Notes under the pieces: model-generated
Told to the model about the DNA's origin: nothing
Databases searched by the model: none
The model's input: the letters and a program-made list of their open reading frames with translations, nothing else
Position numbers and translations under genes: made by a program
Assembly: GCF_030272615.1 (NCBI RefSeq)
Contig: NC_081413.1
Location: 161,322,849-161,386,848, forward strand
DNA: 64,000 nt
From: Cryptomeria japonica
Taxonomy: Eukaryota; Streptophyta; Pinopsida; Cupressales; Cupressaceae
Reading direction: 5' to 3'
Shown here: piece by piece, positions 25,809-36,709 of the stretch
Position numbering within the stretch: the first letter of the stretch is position 1
Layout: every line of letters starts with the position of its first letter

Positions 25809-26057
25809 CTAAGCTTCTCTTTGTTTCAAGAATAGTTTAGTATTCTCTACTTAACAAGGCCAACTATGTGAAGGTGGAAGCCCATATGGCTCCTCCCCCA
25901 CCTTAACATCACTCTAGATTCCCCATTAACATATAAAATTGATTCATTCTTTCATCCATTAATAAAATATAACATTCATTTATTATCACATAACATTCAT
26001 TGACACATAAAATTCATTCATTAACAAATAATGCGATTACAATCATTTTTTTATTTT

Positions 26058-29000
26058 TTATTTTTTTGAAGCTAAGTAAAGACAAAGTGGAGCATCACTT
26101 TCTTCATCATTTTCCCCCTCTTCAATTGTTGTGCCCTCTTCTCATGATCTTAATGTATTCCTATTCTTGTACTCATGACAAGGACACCTAGGCAAAGGGG
26201 GGTCCGCTGCAATAACAAAGAAATGGGTTAAATTCATAAGATTCTTTATTATTGTTACAAGTATTTTATTAATTAAAAGAACATTACAGGGGTTCTCTTT
26301 ACATGATGGGGCCACATCATCTGCCTGATAATTTTGTTTAGCCTCATCCTCAACATGTTGAACACCCTCTAAATCCTTTGGAGTTGAAACATGAAAGGTT
26401 ACATTAATCAATACACCAATTGCAATTAAATTTGTTTAAAGGAATAACAGTGGTCCTCTTTACCTGATGGGGGCACATCACGTTCCTGATGTTGTCTACC
26501 TTGATCATACTCCACTTGTTCACCATGCTCTACATGCTTTAAAATAAAAAGAAAAAAGGTTACATTAATTACTACACCAATTTCAATTAAAGATGTTTAA
26601 TTATATTAATAATTACATAAAAAAATTGTATAGCACATGAATACCTCCAGTACCAGGATGCACACCACAACCTTCATCATGTGCAGGTTTTGTTCCACCC
26701 TTTGCAGGATGCATTCCAATGTCATGTGCATTGTTATCATTGCTTGCTTATTTAAAACAAATATAGTCACTTTATGTTGGAAATTAAAATCGAATAGATT
26801 ATTGCTCAAGTATTCAATTTTAAATAATTTTCATTTAGCTTATTTACCTGTATGATGGATGTATCAGAATCTTGTGTTTGCCCACTCAATTGTCTTAGGC
26901 ATTCAACCATGACTCCATAGCCTTGTTGGAAGGCAATTTTAATGTCATCTTCTGTGGGTACTCTATTGAATTTAGAGCCCTACATTTTTTCTTAATATCA
27001 TGAATTTTTCTTCTTTTGTTTGATTAAAAAAAAATATTTGCAATTTATTATTTCAATGCAATATTTCATTTATTGATACTTACAATTCATGTGGCAACTT
27101 TCATATAACCACCAAAGCTAAGTTTGTGTTGCCCGTGCTTTTCTAGTCTTGCCTTAGTTGCCTTCGATGTGTTGGGCATCCTATGAAAATTTTGAAATAT
27201 GTTAGATTATGTAAATATAAAGAGTAATTAGTACATAATTACATTCTTAATAGTATCACATAACTTCCTTCGCCCGATGTTGTATGTCCTTTTCTCTTTT
27301 CAGCTTTCTCCTTTCCATCTGAAACCAGGTCCTTCCACTCCCTCTCTAGAATCATGGGGGATGCTCGTACTTTTTGTTCTTCTCTAAATGTGTCCTATAT
27401 TGGTCCCTCACATACTTTAGATATGTCCCAGCTTTCTGAAGGACCTTGGTTTTGTTGAATATGTCATTTTCAAACAACACAACCAAACACTTTATGAGTT
27501 CATGTTTTAATTGTTGATTTTGGGCATTCCACCGTGTATGTATGGTGGTCCCGAAGATCTCCAATGTAATATCATTTATATTTTTATAAAAAACATCATT
27601 GCCTGCAAAAAAATCATGTGATCATTAGTCCAAAACAAGTGATAAATAAGTAAATTACAATTGGACTATATATAACAATAATTTTAAAGTACCTGGGACC
27701 TTCTCTATCTTTATGGGAACAAGATCATCGGTAACCACAAATGTGATCGACAATGTTCCCATACTAGTAATACGGGAAGATCCAGGAAATGCTGCTAAAA
27801 TATCACCACTAGTGGCCTCTGCATCCTGAGCTACATGTCATGTTGCATAGGTCGGTGCAATACTCGATGCCTGCATGCTGCGTGTTGTTGACATTGCAGT
27901 CGGCAATATAGGTGTGGATGATGGGGTCATATGAGGTGGTGTATGCACAAGAACATGGATAGCACCTGAAGATTAATACATTAAATATACAATACATTAA
28001 GTATATGAGCAATAACACATTAACAGAAAGACAGGAATAAGTAAAAATGAGTTGATGTATGCACAAAACATGGTCATCACCTGAACTACCTAGAGTACCC
28101 TGGTCATGGCCACCAACTTCACGAGGACTCAAAAATTCCTATAAAAACAACATGTACATATTTTAGTTCATGACATAAAAGAGTATAAAATATAAACCAT
28201 GAATGAACTTATGTTATAATTAAAGATTTCATGACTGCTTATTTGCAAGTTTGGTGCTCTCTCTATAAATTCTTTCACCCTCTCTTCTATCTCATCAGTT
28301 TGAGGGACTATGAATAACAATTTAAGAATTTCTTTATCAATTTTTTTTTTGTGTCTTTCTTATCATTTCAGCAGGGTTTGTGGAATATGTGATGTCATCA
28401 TCGCATAATAGTGAGTCCACCTCTCTATCGATGTTCTCAGCTCCACTGAAGGTGTCTTTCCCCGAACATTTGTATGTGACAAGAATATTAGTAATGTTAT
28501 CAAAATTAATCTAAAAACCCTAAAGAAAAGAAAATAATAATATAACATTTTTCTTGTATCTAATTTGTACAATTACAATGAGGTTTACCTACTCGGTAGA
28601 AGTGCCCGGAGCTACATCCCAATTTGTGCTATGTGTAAGATCAATGTTGCGTTGTGACAAAAATTAAATATAAAAATTGTATATTGGAGTCAATAATTGG
28701 AGGTTGGTTTAAATGGTATATATAAGTACATACCACTCCCATGATAATAACTTTGTTTATATCTATGCGATTCAAATTGTAATCAATTAGTAGCTCTTCC
28801 CATGCACTTATTAATTTTATCGCACATACAAATACACAGTTTACCTTGCGCACCTCGAATATGAAATCGGGATGCCTATTAGTTGACCCAAGTCATGTAC
28901 TGTTTATTAAACCTGCAATATTCCATGTTTCTTTTGGCCTTCTATCAATGTACATAGCCACTCTTTTACTTTGATCATTATCTTTTAGTTGTATATAATT

Positions 29001-29483
29001 TGCTGACAGTGCATACCTACGCATACTTCGTGTATATCAAACTAGCTACATCCATTTTTTGTAATTGTAATAGGGTCTGACATACTCCATCAATTCAACA
29101 ACTTTGTTGTAATAGAACTTTATGTCATCCATATAAAATAGGCCCAAACCATGTAATGACGATGGTGCTATGCGATATATCCTCCCACTAACACAAAAAA
29201 CAGTGTTTATTGGTGGAATTTCCTTGTGTACCCATTGTTTTTGTAGATGTTTGTACCTCAGGGGCACCTCGATGGTGCCTATTCTCTCATCGTCATAAGA
29301 AAATGACCCCCCTTGAGCAAGAAAAAATTCTATACGTTTATGGAATTTTATTCTAATCTTTTGACCTGTAGTTGATCTCCCTCTTTTAAACCTACTACAT
29401 GTCTCGCTTTCCTCTTCTCTTCTTGAATTTCCCTCGCTCGAGGAAGACACATTTGACAAATACCTATTTGGTGTTACTTGCAC
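26058..29483 (-). pseudogene. SET-domain plus TnpA-like gene of the CACTA element
   Basis: A chain of minus-strand coding blocks, several ending at GT donors or beginning after AG acceptors. It starts with a SET-domain exon (28734-29483, listed separately). Acidic/hydrophilic blocks follow at about 28.21-28.67 kb (KEILKLLFIVPQTDEIEERV), then a Pro/Ser/Thr-rich linker at about 27.70-28.14 kb. The TnpA-like core is at 27.25-27.60 kb, with FGTTIHTRWNAQNQQLKHEL, KYVRDQYRTHLEKN and PPMILEREWKDLV. More pieces lie at 27.1 kb (MPNTSKATKARLEKHGQ) and 26.88-27.0 kb. Repeated short His/Asp-rich exons (26.3-26.7 kb) and a final acidic exon end at TAA 26058-26060. The Trp/Lys/Arg pattern of the core resembles plant En/Spm Transposase_24-type proteins, which bind subterminal motifs. 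Whether SET and TnpA parts form one protein is inferred from order, strand and splice-like joins. Several stops and one or more frameshifts suggest it is inactive. Confidence 0.55.
28734..29483 (-). pseudogene. SET-domain (histone methyltransferase-like) exon
   Basis: One continuous frame with three in-frame stops. After a Ser/Arg-rich N-terminus comes FSYDDERIGTIEVPLRYKHL, then the SET start SSLHGLGLFYMDDIK with VVELMEYV. The cofactor-side block is NIAGLINST (classical N-x-x-x-x-x-N-H-S). After it come HPDFIFE, VFVCAIKLIS and EELLIDYN, matching the G-E-E-L-x-x-D-Y-N ending with G replaced by W. It ends at a GTATGT donor after 28734. SET proteins transfer methyl groups from S-adenosylmethionine to lysines, mostly on histones. 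Loss of the NHS histidine, the GEEL glycine and frame integrity implies this copy has no activity. The assignment rests on motif order; no database search was run. Confidence 0.65.
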
Positions 29484-29547
29484 TCCATCAAATTAGAGAG
29501 ATAGTTGGAAGAGGGTTGATTGTTATTGTGAGAGGAAATACATTTTA

Positions 29548-29967
29548 GGATTCCATGGAGAGAGACGACAAGAAGTTGTAATAGATGGTTCACCATATCT
29601 TGTTGATTTTTTGCAAGTGTTGCAAATAGATTTGAGGGTGAGTTGTCAAAGGTCCATTGCATGGATTGATAATAATGGCTCATTCTTTCTCCCCAAATTC
29701 ATCATTGAGGGTAATGTTGATGAAGAAGTCGGGCCTAAAGTTGATGTTGAGATTTAAATTCAAATAAGGCCAACTGGGGCCTCAAGTGCTGATAATTGTA
29801 TTAGAGTTTCTGCTAATGTGGAGGTTTCAAGAACTGAGCAAGTTTGTTTTCTTGGTAATTTTGGAGTTTCAAAAACTCAGAAAAATAGCCTTCCTCATCA
29901 CTTAAAGCATATAGGAGTGCCGAGAAAGTGGAATGAGATATACCATGTGGATGTAAAGGTGGTTTAG
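29548..29967 (+). pseudogene. WWE-domain fragment of an SRO/RCD1-like gene
   Basis: A 140-codon plus-strand frame with a single TAA (29755). It reads VVIDGSPYLVDFLQVLQIDL followed by CQRSIAWIDNNGSFFLPKF, matching the second half of the WWE domain in plant RCD1/SRO proteins (pattern E-x-D-G-x-x-x-L-x-D-F-L...L-D-x-x-T-x-x-x-x-P-x-A-W-I-D...F-F-P). The later part (VEVSRTEQV, LKHIGVPRKWNEIY) would be the linker after WWE. The first half of WWE, the PARP-like domain and the RST domain are absent. In whole proteins WWE mediates protein or ADP-ribose binding in stress signalling. The fragment lies head-to-head with the SET exon. The final frame reads into TTTAG|GTGAG, possibly a former exon end. 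Confidence 0.65.
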
Positions 29968-30807
29968 GTGAGAAAAAAATCAAAGTTTTGATAAAATATA
30001 GTTGCTAAAACTTGGCTTATTATTAAACCACTCCAAGATGGGTGTAAAGAGAAAGAAAGAAAATAATAAATGGTTTCTATAGGGTGTATTGACTTATACC
30101 TACCGATCCATGAAAAGAATCATCACCTTCCCTTTATGTAGACTATGCAGGATCCTCACCAAAGGGGTTCAGTTTCCTACATATGTAATTCATTTATCGT
30201 ATGTTAGCTTATATCTTATATGAAGGTCAACCATAATCAGATTTACATAAGTCACATGATATGTATGCTAAAAATTACATAACTTAGACAACATGAATAG
30301 ATTTATTTATTGTTATAATATGTAGTCATCATAGTTTATACAAATACTGGAATGAATGGTAAAGAGTATTCTTCAGGACTATAAAATATCAATCATTTCA
30401 TCACACTACACAATACACAATTAGGGTTAGGTAAAAGTAACTTATTTAATGATTAGAATTAGGTACATACAACTAAATACATGTTTGTCTTAAGCATTTT
30501 ATGAAATGGTTCACCGCCTTGCATAGACAAGACAACAAACTATTTGAAAAAATGTCAAATAAATGTGTTCTCATGGTGATGGAATGGCATGACAATCCAT
30601 AGTAATTTGACCAACATGGCATTCCACCACCATCATTGCATTCCATCACCATGATACCGCATTTCTTTAAGGCATTTTTTTTTACAGTTCACTGCCTTGT
30701 CTATGTTACCATATTTTTCATACATTACTTATATTGGTCAAATGGTGCAAAACATATATTCAACATAACTTGGCAATGTTCATTCGGATCATATATTCTC
30801 TAATTAC
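29968..30807. other. AT-rich spacer with a small inverted repeat
   Basis: No open frame of note. A 16-bp perfect inverted repeat (30571-30586 with 30639-30654, TCATGGTGATGGAATG) lies here. Its sides carry a direct repeat of the type GTTCACNGCCTTG at about 30.51 and 30.69 kb. Confidence 0.5.
30571..30654. repeat. 16-bp perfect inverted repeat
   Basis: TCATGGTGATGGAATG at 30571-30586 is the exact reverse complement of 30639-30654. The 52-bp loop also contains a diverged CATTCCACCACCAT copy. It could be a small hairpin element or a MITE remnant. Confidence 0.75.
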
Positions 30808-31200
30808 ATATAGAAATGTTTAATATCCCATATGTCAATTTTGATTTTTACATATAATTACATATAGAAATGTATAATTTCCCATACCTTGGGAATGTTT
30901 ACTTATAATTTCATATAAAAATGTTTAATATCCCATAGGTCAATTTTAATTTTTACATATAATTATAATATCCCATATAATATCCCATAGGTCAATTTCA
31001 ATTTCAAATTACTCTACAAAGAAAAAGACTTCGAAAAACTTCATTTCTGCAAGGCAAAGCATAAGACCATTGACATGTGCAGGAGAGGAGATTCACAAGG
31101 TTAGAGATGGTGGTGAATGAAGACTTCATTCATGTGCGTAGGAGGAGGAAATGAGTTTATAGGTGCGCAATAACTTATATTCATCTTATGTGCATTTTAT
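30808..31200. repeat. left inverted arm of the 4.3-kb element
   Basis: Inverted relative to 34690-35154. AT-rich outer half with repeated TATCCCATA motifs, more complex inner half ending near CACATAAGATG (read inward on the other arm). Confidence 0.75.
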
Positions 31201-31497
31201 AATATATATGGGATATTATATGGGATATTTCAATTTCATAGACATATGTAAATGAGATATTATATGGGGTATATTATAATTATATGTAAATGGGATATTA
31301 TATGGATATTATAATTATATGTAAATGGGATATTTCAAAACACAAGAAGATATTTTTCTTTGTATATTAATTATAAGTAAATGGGATATTTCAATTTCAA
31401 TTGTTACAAATAATTATAATATCCCATATAATAGTTCTTAATATAAATAGCACCCTTTTGAAAGAGTGCAACTCTTCATTATTTTTGCACTTTGAAA

Positions 31498-31566
31498 GGG
31501 ACATAAACTTTCATAATTAGGCCTGCACTTCTTATTTCAGATGTGCACTTCTCATTTCCATTCAAG
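31498..31566 (+). repeat. direct repeat upstream of the MOCS2A copy
   Basis: GGGACATAAACTTTCATAAT followed by a diverged CAGGTTTGCACTTCTCATTT-type stretch occurs here and again at 32322-32390, the same way round. It suggests that a leader segment was duplicated around the MOCS2A copy. Confidence 0.7.
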
Positions 31567-31615
31567 ACTAGACACCAAGGAACTAGACAAATGCACTCAA
31601 GAACGGAAGAAAAAC

Positions 31616-31862
31616 ATGAAAGTGAAAGTGTTGTTCTTTGCCAGGGCCCATGATCTTGTTGGTGTATCTGATAAGGTTTTGGATATAGAAGAAGGTTCAA
31701 CTACTTTGGACTGTGTTAATAAGCTTATACTGCAAGTACCAAGTTTAAAAGAAATATATGACTGCATGGCGGCGACTTTAAATGAAATGTACAATTTCTG
31801 ATTCTATAATTGTGAAAGATTGAGATGAACTTGCGCTTATCCCTCTAATGAATGGAGATTGA
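31616..31862 (+). pseudogene. MOCS2A, molybdopterin synthase small subunit, broken intron-less copy
   Basis: From the ATG at 31616 the frame reads MKVKVLFFARAHDLVGVSDK, then EEGSTTLDCVNKLI, LQVPSLKE and LNEMY. This follows plant MOCS2A (CNX7 in Arabidopsis), the ubiquitin-fold carrier that delivers sulfur when molybdopterin synthase makes the molybdenum cofactor. A +1 frameshift near 31797 moves the C-terminal part (SDSIIVKD, stop, DELALIPLMNGD) to another frame. The working protein must end in Gly-Gly, the thiocarboxylate site; this copy ends Gly-Asp. About 80 codons cover nearly the whole protein, with no intron. It is either a processed copy or a capture of an intron-less stretch. The ATG follows a longer open stretch from 31541 that probably belongs to the old 5' UTR. 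Confidence 0.8.
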
Positions 31863-32321
31863 AATTGGGTTTATCTCCAAACACATTTAATGTGGCCAAG
31901 AATTCCATTTTTTATTTAAGATAAATAGTTTACATTCCTAGTGTTATTGTAAGCCACCAACTTAAGTAGATTGTGGTTGGAATCCCTAATATGACATAAC
32001 ATTTCTAATTTTAATGTGATTCTTGGTTTTCTATTGTTGACTTCTGGTGTTAATGTTTAGTGTTGATGTTCACAATGAGCCAAATAATATTGTTGCTCAT
32101 TAGAAGCTACTGCAATATTTGTAAATTATCTTCAAATATAAATAAAATGTAAATTATCTTCAAATACAAATATTTAATAAACTAGATTGTGTGTTCATCT
32201 TCACAATTGTTACTGCTTCAAAAATTTACAATTTGATTGTTTCACTTGGACTCAACAATAAAGATTGAACATAGTCTCCTTTTTAATGAGATCCTAAATT
32301 ATTATTAGCTTCATAACTTAG

Positions 32322-32390
32322 GGACATAAACTTTCATAATCAGGTTTGCACTTCTCATTTAAATCAGGTCTTCATTTTTCATTCCCATAT
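32322..32390 (+). repeat. direct repeat downstream of the MOCS2A copy
   Basis: Second copy of the 31498-31566 leader-like block, about 820 bases further on. Confidence 0.7.
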
Positions 32391-32765
32391 GTGTTTCCAA
32401 GCAAGGGTCTTGAGTTTCATAATGACTGTCCTAAATGTGGATATGTGTTTAGCCAATGGAATGTGGTTTGGCAATAGAGTGTTGTGAGAACTTGAGGGGC
32501 ATGTGAAGGTATTGGGTCTTGCGTTTAGTCATGGAAGTGAGGTACATGGTGTTTATCAAGCCTTGGGATGGTTGTAGATGTGTACGTTTGTGAATCTTAT
32601 TAAGGAAAGGTGTTGATGAATTAGGAGAGTGAGAGAACCTAGTTGATGTAACACACCTACTAGATAGGTGAGTTGGCATAAGTTGTCCCTAATTGGTGAT
32701 TTTATGAGCTGGGTATATGAGAAGAATCCATGGATTTGACATAGGTCTATAATAATGTTTTAGCA

Positions 32766-32842
32766 AAAGGGAAACAAATAAATATGATTATGTTTGAAAT
32801 GTACATAAGATGAAGCTAAGTGATTTCTCACCTATAAACTGA
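32766..32842. repeat. internal direct repeat of the right-arm inner edge
   Basis: AAAAGGGAAACAAATAA then ATAAGATGAAGCTAAGTGAT is shared with 34678-34752 in the same orientation. The right arm's inner end is thus duplicated 1.9 kb inward, framing the microsatellite and the acidic frame. Confidence 0.7.
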
Positions 32843-32903
32843 TTAGATAAGCTATTGATCTCGAGGTAGCTCAACACAACACTCCAGCGGCTTCAAGCCT
32901 TTC

Positions 32904-33094
32904 CTATGTATGTATATGTATACACACACACATGCACATACATACATATACATATGTATATATACACATGCAATATGTGTGTGTATGTATGTATATATAT
33001 GTATACATATATGTGTGTGTATGTATGTATATATGTATGCATATGTCTGTATGTATTTATATACATACATATATATATCTGTACATGTGTGTGT

Positions 33095-33151
<57 letters not shown>
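32904..33151. repeat. compound microsatellite (TATG/CA then 54-bp GA run)
   Basis: Alternating ATAC/TATG and CA/TG units run to about 33096. An uninterrupted (GA)27-type tract then runs from 33098 to 33151. Open frames on both strands here are repeat products. Confidence 0.95.
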
Positions 33152-33152
<1 letters not shown>

Positions 33153-33554
33153 TAGATCCTACATGTATTCATCCCAAGTGAGGTTGGATAGAAATTTGTA
33201 ATTTTAACAAATGATTTAGTTGATGCACACTTTTTTATCTAATACATTGGAAGTAAAATAAAATTATAAATTTCACACTAGCTACATATTATGGTTAGCA
33301 CTTATAATAGTTTGTCAGTCATATTACAATAATAGTAAAATAACAAAACAACTACAGAAAGACCCGACTCTAAAACTACCTTATCCATAACTAGACCTGA
33401 CTCAGAATTCAATTGTCTCATATCAAACCTAGAAGCAAACATCAACACATTACTCATTCCTCAAGAAGTGCAGTGGGTGAGAAATAAATTCTCCCAAGTT
33501 GAAGATACTATCATAAGATGCCTCTGATAACTACCAATCCTTAGCGCTCTTAAG

Positions 33555-34106
33555 CTATTTGAATTTAGTCAGGTCACCATTCAATACCCCATCTCTGAAA
33601 ACCGCCCATGCCCTCTTGATGAATTTCCTCTTTCTCCTCTTCGTAGGTCTCCGTATCCTTTCCTCTCTTTCCTCATCACTCTCATTCAGATATTGTATGT
33701 TGGAATCCTCCTCAGCCTTAGAGTGATCCTCTTCCTCTTCAGACTCCTCTTCTGAATATGAAGAATAATAGTTTGATGAATTAAATTATACCTTCAAGAT
33801 ACTCTCTTTTACACCATTTCACAGTTCACACAGGGTGCCTCCCACCGCATCTCTATATTCTTCATTCACAAAATCCCCCAGAATCTCCACACATCTCTCC
33901 TTTGATTCCAATACATCTACTAGCGGCACTAACATTACTTCATAGATGAAATCATCACACCAATGTCTCTCCATATTCAAGAAAATATCATCCATTTCTA
34001 GAATCACCTTATAAATTTCCTCCTTTGCATTAAACAGATTAATACGTTGATGCTCCAAAGTCTTTTCACACTTAATGCACATTATCCCTGCTGCAAACAA
34101 AGCCAT
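33555..34106 (-). pseudogene. unidentified gene fragment with an acidic tract
   Basis: A single minus-strand frame of 184 codons with two internal stops. The first 95 codons (CIKCEKTLEHQRINLFNAKE, LEMDDIFLNMERHW) look like a helical protein segment. Then comes a Ser/Glu/Asp-rich stretch (YSEEESEEEEDHS) and a basic stretch (RRPTKRRKRKFIKRAW), ending VFRDGVLNGDLTKFK. An acidic patch followed by a basic patch is common in nuclear proteins. I cannot name the family. It may be another host fragment caught in the 4.3-kb element. Confidence 0.4.
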
Positions 34107-34689
34107 TCTATATCAGCGGTTATGCTCTCTTTATTCTAGAATTATCAAAATATATCTAATAGATCTCCCCATATAGATTTACACCACTTCTAGAACTTAC
34201 TAATGCGATATTCAGAATCTCAAAGCACACCAAATCCCAAGTCAAGGAAATCCTGATAAAATCTTTTTTAAGATCTCATATCCCTACTAATTCTGAGCCT
34301 GCCCCTGTCTCTGAGTTGTCTTGTGCTTCTGGAGAATGCCACCTCTATCTCCAAATTCCTTTCTCCTCCTTTCCATGACTCGACAAATAATTCTTTATTC
34401 TTTTATCTGCCATTAATCAAATCTCTGATCCCATGTCTGTAATCCATGTCTGAGTTCTGATCTTCTAGTATGCTTAAGGTTCCTAGTGACAAGATGCGCT
34501 AGTCGCCATGCACATCACATATGATGTCTTCCCCTAACATTCAATTTACTGACCATATACAAAAGAAGTACTTGACACAATCCCAACATTCAAAGAACAT
34601 CCTTCAAAGCCTTCATAAAGCATACAAACCCTTGCAATACCAAGAACAAGTCCCCAAAAAACCCTAGAAGATCATTGAAAAGGGAAACA

Positions 34690-35154
34690 AATAATTCTGA
34701 TTATGTTTGAAATACGCATAAGATGAAGCTAAGTGATATCTCACCTGTAAACTAATTTCCTCCTCCTACGAATCTCCTCTCATGCGCGCAAATGGACTCT
34801 TCATTCTCCACCGTCTGCAAATCTCCTCTCCTACTTTGCCTTGTGGGAATGAAGTTTTTTGATTTTTTTTAATTTTCAGAGTAATTTGAAATTGAAATTG
34901 ACCTATGGGATATTATAATTATATGTAAATGCGATATTTCAATTACATAATTAAATGGGATATTATATGGGTAATTATAATTAAATGGGATATTATAATT
35001 ATATGTAAAAATTAAAATTGACCTATGGGATATTAAACATTTTTATATGAAATTATAAGTAAACATTGCCAAGGTATGGGATATTATACATTTCTATATG
35101 TAATTATATGTAAAAATCAAAATTGACCTATGGGATATTAAAACATTTCTATAT
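34690..35154. repeat. right inverted arm of the 4.3-kb element
   Basis: Inverted copy of 30808-31200 with several extra TATCCCATTTA-like units. Its inner edge (34678-34752) is also directly repeated at 32766-32842. Confidence 0.75.
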
Positions 35155-36709
35155 TAAAAATTATTTATGATATTTTTATATTAAAAATTATATATTTAAA
35201 TGACGATGATGCCCCTCTAGAGGGAACTCGAGAAAAAATAACATGAGTGATCTTTTGAAAAGAAAAACGAAGATAAAATAGGATATAAGAGAAAAATGAG
35301 AAGATTTGAAAGGAAAAAAAGGTTGAAAAATAAATGAATCCAATGAGAAGAAGAGAAAGGGGGTAAAAATTATCAAGGGTAAGGGTTGTGGCTAGATTAA
35401 TATAAATAGGGATTGGGGGGTACGAGTTATAAAATATTTTATTTTTACTCTTAGCCTTAAGAGTTCGTAGAGAAAATAAAAACAATGAGCTAAGGAACAA
35501 TGAATAATGTACTATTTGATCATCATGAAGCAAAGTGATTGAGGCACTATAGGTGGCAAAAAAAAGTAGTATAACCTATATATGTATTAAAATTTTGAGC
35601 TTTGGGTGCTTTTGGGGGTCACTAATGGAGTAGAAGAACTAGGAAAGTATATGTACTAAACTATGAAATTCACTATTTAAAAGGAGGGTGAAATGTATAT
35701 AAAGTGTTTTAGTGTGTATGCCATGAAACACGTGCAAAGGGTAAACATGGGTAGTGTTGGTGTTCCCAACTAATTGTTTTATTATCTCTAAAAAGTAGTT
35801 ATATTCAATTATTAAGACTCTCACATTAGTTGTCAATGAAAATGAGACAGTGGCTTGTTCTCCTTTGCACTTTAGGCTTTGCTAGATGTAGGTGGTATCC
35901 CTTACTTCAATATCTAAATATCAATCTCTACACACTGAGATATTGATTAGAGCATAATTTTCCCCTATTTGTACTAAGGATTGAAATTATCCTACCTAAT
36001 ATTAGTTAAATCCTTAATATTTATCTTATTCAACGCCTTGATAACATGGAAAATTTTGAACACAAAAACAAAAAGTAAAATGTTTTCTTTCTGATTTTAG
36101 GGTTTTAGAATCTACGTTTTGAATAAGAAGGTATCCTCTTAATGGATTTTATCTAAGACAATAGAGTCAAAACCCTACATGAAAGTGTCATTTTATAACA
36201 ACAAAACATCATACTTAGAGAATTGATAACAATAATAAATATATATTACATCAATATGTCCAATAAAGGGTATTATCTGCAACACTTCTTAGTGATCCTT
36301 TAATGAAACACACATTCCTTAAGGTATTGTCTACAATAGCTCATGCAAAATATCATAGACTTGTTAAAATATCAAGATTGGAAAACATCATCTCCTCGAA
36401 TTAGATTAAGAGCATAGATTAAAAATAGTATCATGTTCATCATACATCATGATATGAATCATTGTGTTATTGTATAACAAACCATTAAAAGGATTCATCC
36501 ATTAAATTTTCCATAAATATCTCAGCAGGGAACACAACATGATGCAAATATTTGTAATGTAAAAGTATAAATGACTTGACATGTAAAGATAATCACAAAG
36601 TACAAGTCCTCCCACATAATCATAATATTTAAATTTCACGAAAAAAAATCAAGAAATCAATATCAAATAGATACTATATTAATTGCATACCTCATACATT
36701 TAAATCATG
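35155..36709. other. AT-rich interior of the CACTA element, no gene seen
   Basis: Between the right arm of the 4.3-kb element and the 3' end of TnpD. Open frames here are A/T-rich and without motifs. Confidence 0.45.

Larger units (their letters stand above)
20601..26057. other. left interior of the CACTA element, largely unidentified
   Basis: No transposase sequence is recognised here. The region contains one coding-like frame (22806-23324, plus), a pair of similar blocks at 23983-24095 and 25707-25808, and another Lys/Glu-rich frame fragment at about 25270-25470. It probably includes foreign insertions. Confidence 0.4.
30808..35154. mobile_element. 4.3-kb element with long inverted arms (Pack-MULE-like or foldback)
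   Basis: The left arm (30808 to about 31200) and right arm (about 34690-35154) are inverted copies over roughly 400 bases. Shared landmarks in the same order from each end are ATATAGAAATGTTT, repeated AATATCCCATAGGTCAATTT blocks, a non-repetitive stretch with CAAGGCAAAG and AGGAGAGGAGATT, and an inner TAGGAGGAGGAAAT. Arms of this length with host DNA inside recall Mutator-like Pack-MULEs. No 9-bp target duplication was recognised at the AT-rich borders, so the class is open. The interior holds the MOCS2A copy, microsatellites and an unknown acidic frame. It lies wholly inside the CACTA element. Confidence 0.7.

Noticed and set aside
29474-29683. 69-codon minus-strand frame that could extend the SET gene N-terminus
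   Set aside because: It is in another frame and antisense to the WWE fragment, which has a clear family match on the plus strand.
32852-33181. Several frames on both strands rich in Tyr/Ile/Cys or Arg-Glu
   Set aside because: They read through the TATG/CA and GA microsatellites.
35165-35533. 122-codon minus-strand frame rich in Phe/Leu/Ser
   Set aside because: It is antisense to an A/G-rich stretch, has no motif, and overlaps a second frame of the same kind.
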